Both the position numbers and the translations under genes were made by a program. A stretch of 60,388 nt of DNA from contig JALHNB010000037.1 in assembly GCA_022843745.1 (NCBI GenBank), positions 7,688-68,075 on the forward strand. Reading direction: 5' to 3'. The stretch comes from Anaerolineae bacterium (lineage in GTDB: Bacteria; Chloroflexota; Anaerolineae; Aggregatilineales; Phototrophicaceae). Each line of letters opens with the position of its first letter. Position 1 is the stretch's first letter. The notes under the pieces were generated by a model. That model was not told the origin of the DNA. It did not search any database and saw only the letters and a program-made list of their open reading frames with translations. Positions 58,958 through 60,388 of the stretch are shown one piece after another.

Positions 58958-59446
58958 ATGACCAGCAAAAAAGAAACGCTCAAGAAAATTAACGACATGA
59001 TTGGCGAAGTCCCTGTGGCGATGCTCGTCACCACAGACAGCAAGGGGATGCTCCGCAGCCGTCCGATGACGACCCAGCAGCATGAATTTGATGGGGACGT
59101 GTGGTTCTTTGCTTCCAGTGATTCCGATGTCGTCAAGGAAATCGAAAAGAATGCCGTCGTCAATGTGTCATACAGCGAAGATGGAAATTACATCTCGCTT
59201 TCCGGCGACGCATCCATCGTCACGGATGTCAAAAAGAAAAAGCAGCTCTGGAATCCCGAATTAAACGTCTGGTTCGACGGCAAAGGGCCGGAAGATGCCG
59301 AAGTGGTGCTGATTAAAGTGGATGCCAAAGCCGCCCAATATTGGGACATCGCCGATGGCATGATTGGAAACGCGATCAATGTCGTCAAGGCGATGCTGTC
59401 CGGCGATGAGGAATCGGTGATTGACAACGGCAAAGTACGCATGTAG
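58958..59446 (+). CDS. Pyridoxamine-phosphate-oxidase-like general stress protein
   Basis: A 162-residue flavin-binding split-barrel protein similar to general stress protein 26. Family marks are GEVPVAMLVTTDSKGMLRSR, MTTQQHEFDGDVWFFASSDS, VSYSEDGNYISLSGDASIV and LWNPELNVWFDGKGPEDAEV. It probably binds FMN, FAD or F420 rather than making pyridoxal phosphate. ATG 58958 follows GAGGAA. It stands alone with two palindromes upstream, suggesting individual stress control. Confidence 0.9.
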   Translation: MTSKKETLKKINDMIGEVPVAMLVTTDSKGMLRSRPMTTQQHEFDGDVWFFASSDSDVVKEIEKNAVVNVSYSEDGNYISLSGDASIVTDVKKKKQLWNPELNVWFDGKGPEDAEVVLIKVDAKAAQYWDIADGMIGNAINVVKAMLSGDEESVIDNGKVRM

Positions 59447-59576
59447 CTCTAACAAGCACGTTTATAGCGGCTGAATGCGGTCTGTTCCACATGCAATCAA
59501 GGTCATCTGGCCTTGATTGTCCCTTGTGTCACAGGCACTCCGAAAATGAACACATGCTCATCCAGAAATTGGAAAC

Positions 59577-59981
59577 CTAGCCGACTCTGGCACGCATCGC
59601 CGAACGATCTCGCGCGATCACGGCGCGGGCTTCGTCGAGCGACCCGGCAGCGATCACTTTCAGACCGCCCTTCCCAGTGTTCAGGCGGGTAAAGGTGTTG
59701 ATAATCATACGCCCAAAGGTGTTGCTGTTGACGACAATATTCAGGCGTACATTTTTCGGCATGATCCGCCACGCCCGCTGATAATGTGGCATCGAACTCC
59801 CCGAAGGCGCAACCGCCCCCGGCAGGGCACTGATAATCAGATCGACGCGATAATTCACACTGTTCGCCATCATGACGACCTTCTCGACGGCCTCATGATA
59901 GTCATCCCATGTCCAATGACCGCTGCTCTCAGAGCGAATAATCGTCTTTTCGTCGTCTTCCCAAAATACGGTTATTTGCAT
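59577..59981 (-). CDS. SpoIIAA/STAS-like hypothetical protein
   Basis: A 134-residue cytoplasmic protein. It begins QITVFWEDDEKTIIRSESSG and WTWDDYHEAVEKVVMMANSV, then RVDLIISALPG and LNIVVNSNTFGRMI, an alternating strand-helix pattern like the SpoIIAA/STAS fold. Such folds act as small regulators or lipid-binding modules. No Ser/Thr phosphorylation site can be assigned with confidence. ATG 59981 has AGGA upstream. I do not know a named family for it. Confidence 0.7.
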   Translation of the reverse strand: MQITVFWEDDEKTIIRSESSGHWTWDDYHEAVEKVVMMANSVNYRVDLIISALPGAVAPSGSSMPHYQRAWRIMPKNVRLNIVVNSNTFGRMIINTFTRLNTGKGGLKVIAAGSLDEARAVIARDRSAMRARVG

Positions 59982-60102
59982 GGGGCTATCCTCATCACCT
60001 CTTTGCGTTACAATCATTATAACGCCAAAACGTGGATGAAGCATTAAGATTTTACAAAATTAACAATCGAAAACAATACTAAACACATGAAGGCATTATC
60101 TG

Positions 60103-60388
60103 TCAGCTTTGAATGAACCACACCCGCTGAATCAGATCACCAACTACTTCGTAAATCGCAATCCCGGTAAATGGGCCTTCCGTATCCTGCCCTTTCTCCT
60201 CATCAATCACCAAATTCCCTGAGACGATTCGCTTGGCGATTTCAACATGTGGCTTATACTTCTCGAAAAATCGACTATAACTCACGCGCATCGCTTCCAC
60301 GCCCTGCGAAATCATCTCGCCGCTCGGAAACTTGAAAAGCTGGATCGTCGGGCTGTAGGTCGCCATAAAAGCGTCAATATCATTGGCA
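60103..60388 (-). CDS. NTF2/SnoaL-like protein, 5' end outside window
   Basis: The frame is open through the right edge: before ATG 60366 it reads ANDIDAF, which continues the family pattern (ANDIDAFMATYSPTIQLFKF). The start therefore lies beyond 60388. The visible 95 residues form the C-terminal part of a cone-shaped NTF2-like domain with FPSGEMISQGVEAMRVSYS and GIAIYEVVGDLIQRVWFI. Members are isomerases, cyclases or ligand-binding proteins; the function here is unknown. Confidence 0.82.
   Translation of the reverse strand, partial: ANDIDAFMATYSPTIQLFKFPSGEMISQGVEAMRVSYSRFFEKYKPHVEIAKRIVSGNLVIDEEKGQDTEGPFTGIAIYEVVGDLIQRVWFIQS

Overview
The window looks like chromosomal DNA of a Chloroflexota (Anaerolineae-like) bacterium. 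This is inferred, not proven, from four things: moderate-to-high GC coding sequence, many TTG starts, families of short GC-rich intergenic hairpins (TTGGAGAGGGG...TGAGGT and GTAGGGGCG...CGCCCCTAC types), and many soluble PAS/TPR histidine kinases. I see no rRNA, tRNA, CRISPR array, integrase or transposase gene.

Layout. 1-9.2 kb: three soluble sensor histidine kinases, a secreted duplicated-domain protein, a two-helix membrane protein, a leucine-rich-repeat protein and a VOC protein. 9.7-17.5 kb: beta-carbonic anhydrase, methyltransferase, two small DUF proteins, an S9 peptidase, a two-gene module (small helical protein plus HNH nuclease), a DHFR-like reductase, a SUKH protein and a TPR protein. 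17.9-21.2 kb: a glycyl-radical activase and a glycyl-radical enzyme with an unfamiliar active-site loop, preceded by 32-bp tandem repeats. 21.3-25.5 kb: phosphotransferase, Eis-like acetyltransferase, a frameshifted MmcQ/YjbR gene and a secreted protein. 25.7-35.1 kb: mainly plus-strand catabolic genes (HpcH/HpaI aldolase, 2-hydroxyacid dehydrogenase, amidase, MFS carrier, BtrH-like protein, Dabb protein, epimerase). A second copy of the HNH module lies here, with its nuclease broken. 35.1-41.8 kb: an AT-rich FRG-domain gene, acetyltransferases, a haem-binding protein, a CPA2 antiporter and others. 42-48 kb: MarR/DoxX, hemerythrin, LLM oxidoreductase, DsbA-like protein, a divergent EF-Tu and an extradiol-type VOC protein. 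48.2-52.3 kb: CoA-binding protein and flavodoxin facing each other across two Crp/Fnr-like palindromes, then a four-gene minus-strand operon (89-aa protein, GroEL paralogue, 98-aa protein, NarL-type regulator). 52.7-60.4 kb: an SDR remnant, an MFS exporter with two EXLDI-family genes, an esterase-methyltransferase fusion, a DUF3592-like membrane protein, a PPOX-like stress protein and an NTF2-like gene cut by the right edge.

The strongest candidates for undescribed biology are: the repeated small-protein/HNH module with one decayed copy; the glycyl-radical enzyme lacking the usual CC or CxE active-site signatures; the GroEL paralogue translationally coupled to an 89-aa basic protein; the EXLDI pair in which one paralogue appears to have swapped its DNA-binding head for the exporter's 5' leader; and the esterase-methyltransferase fusion. 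Positions come from manual reading. Domain names are recognised from memory and were not searched.
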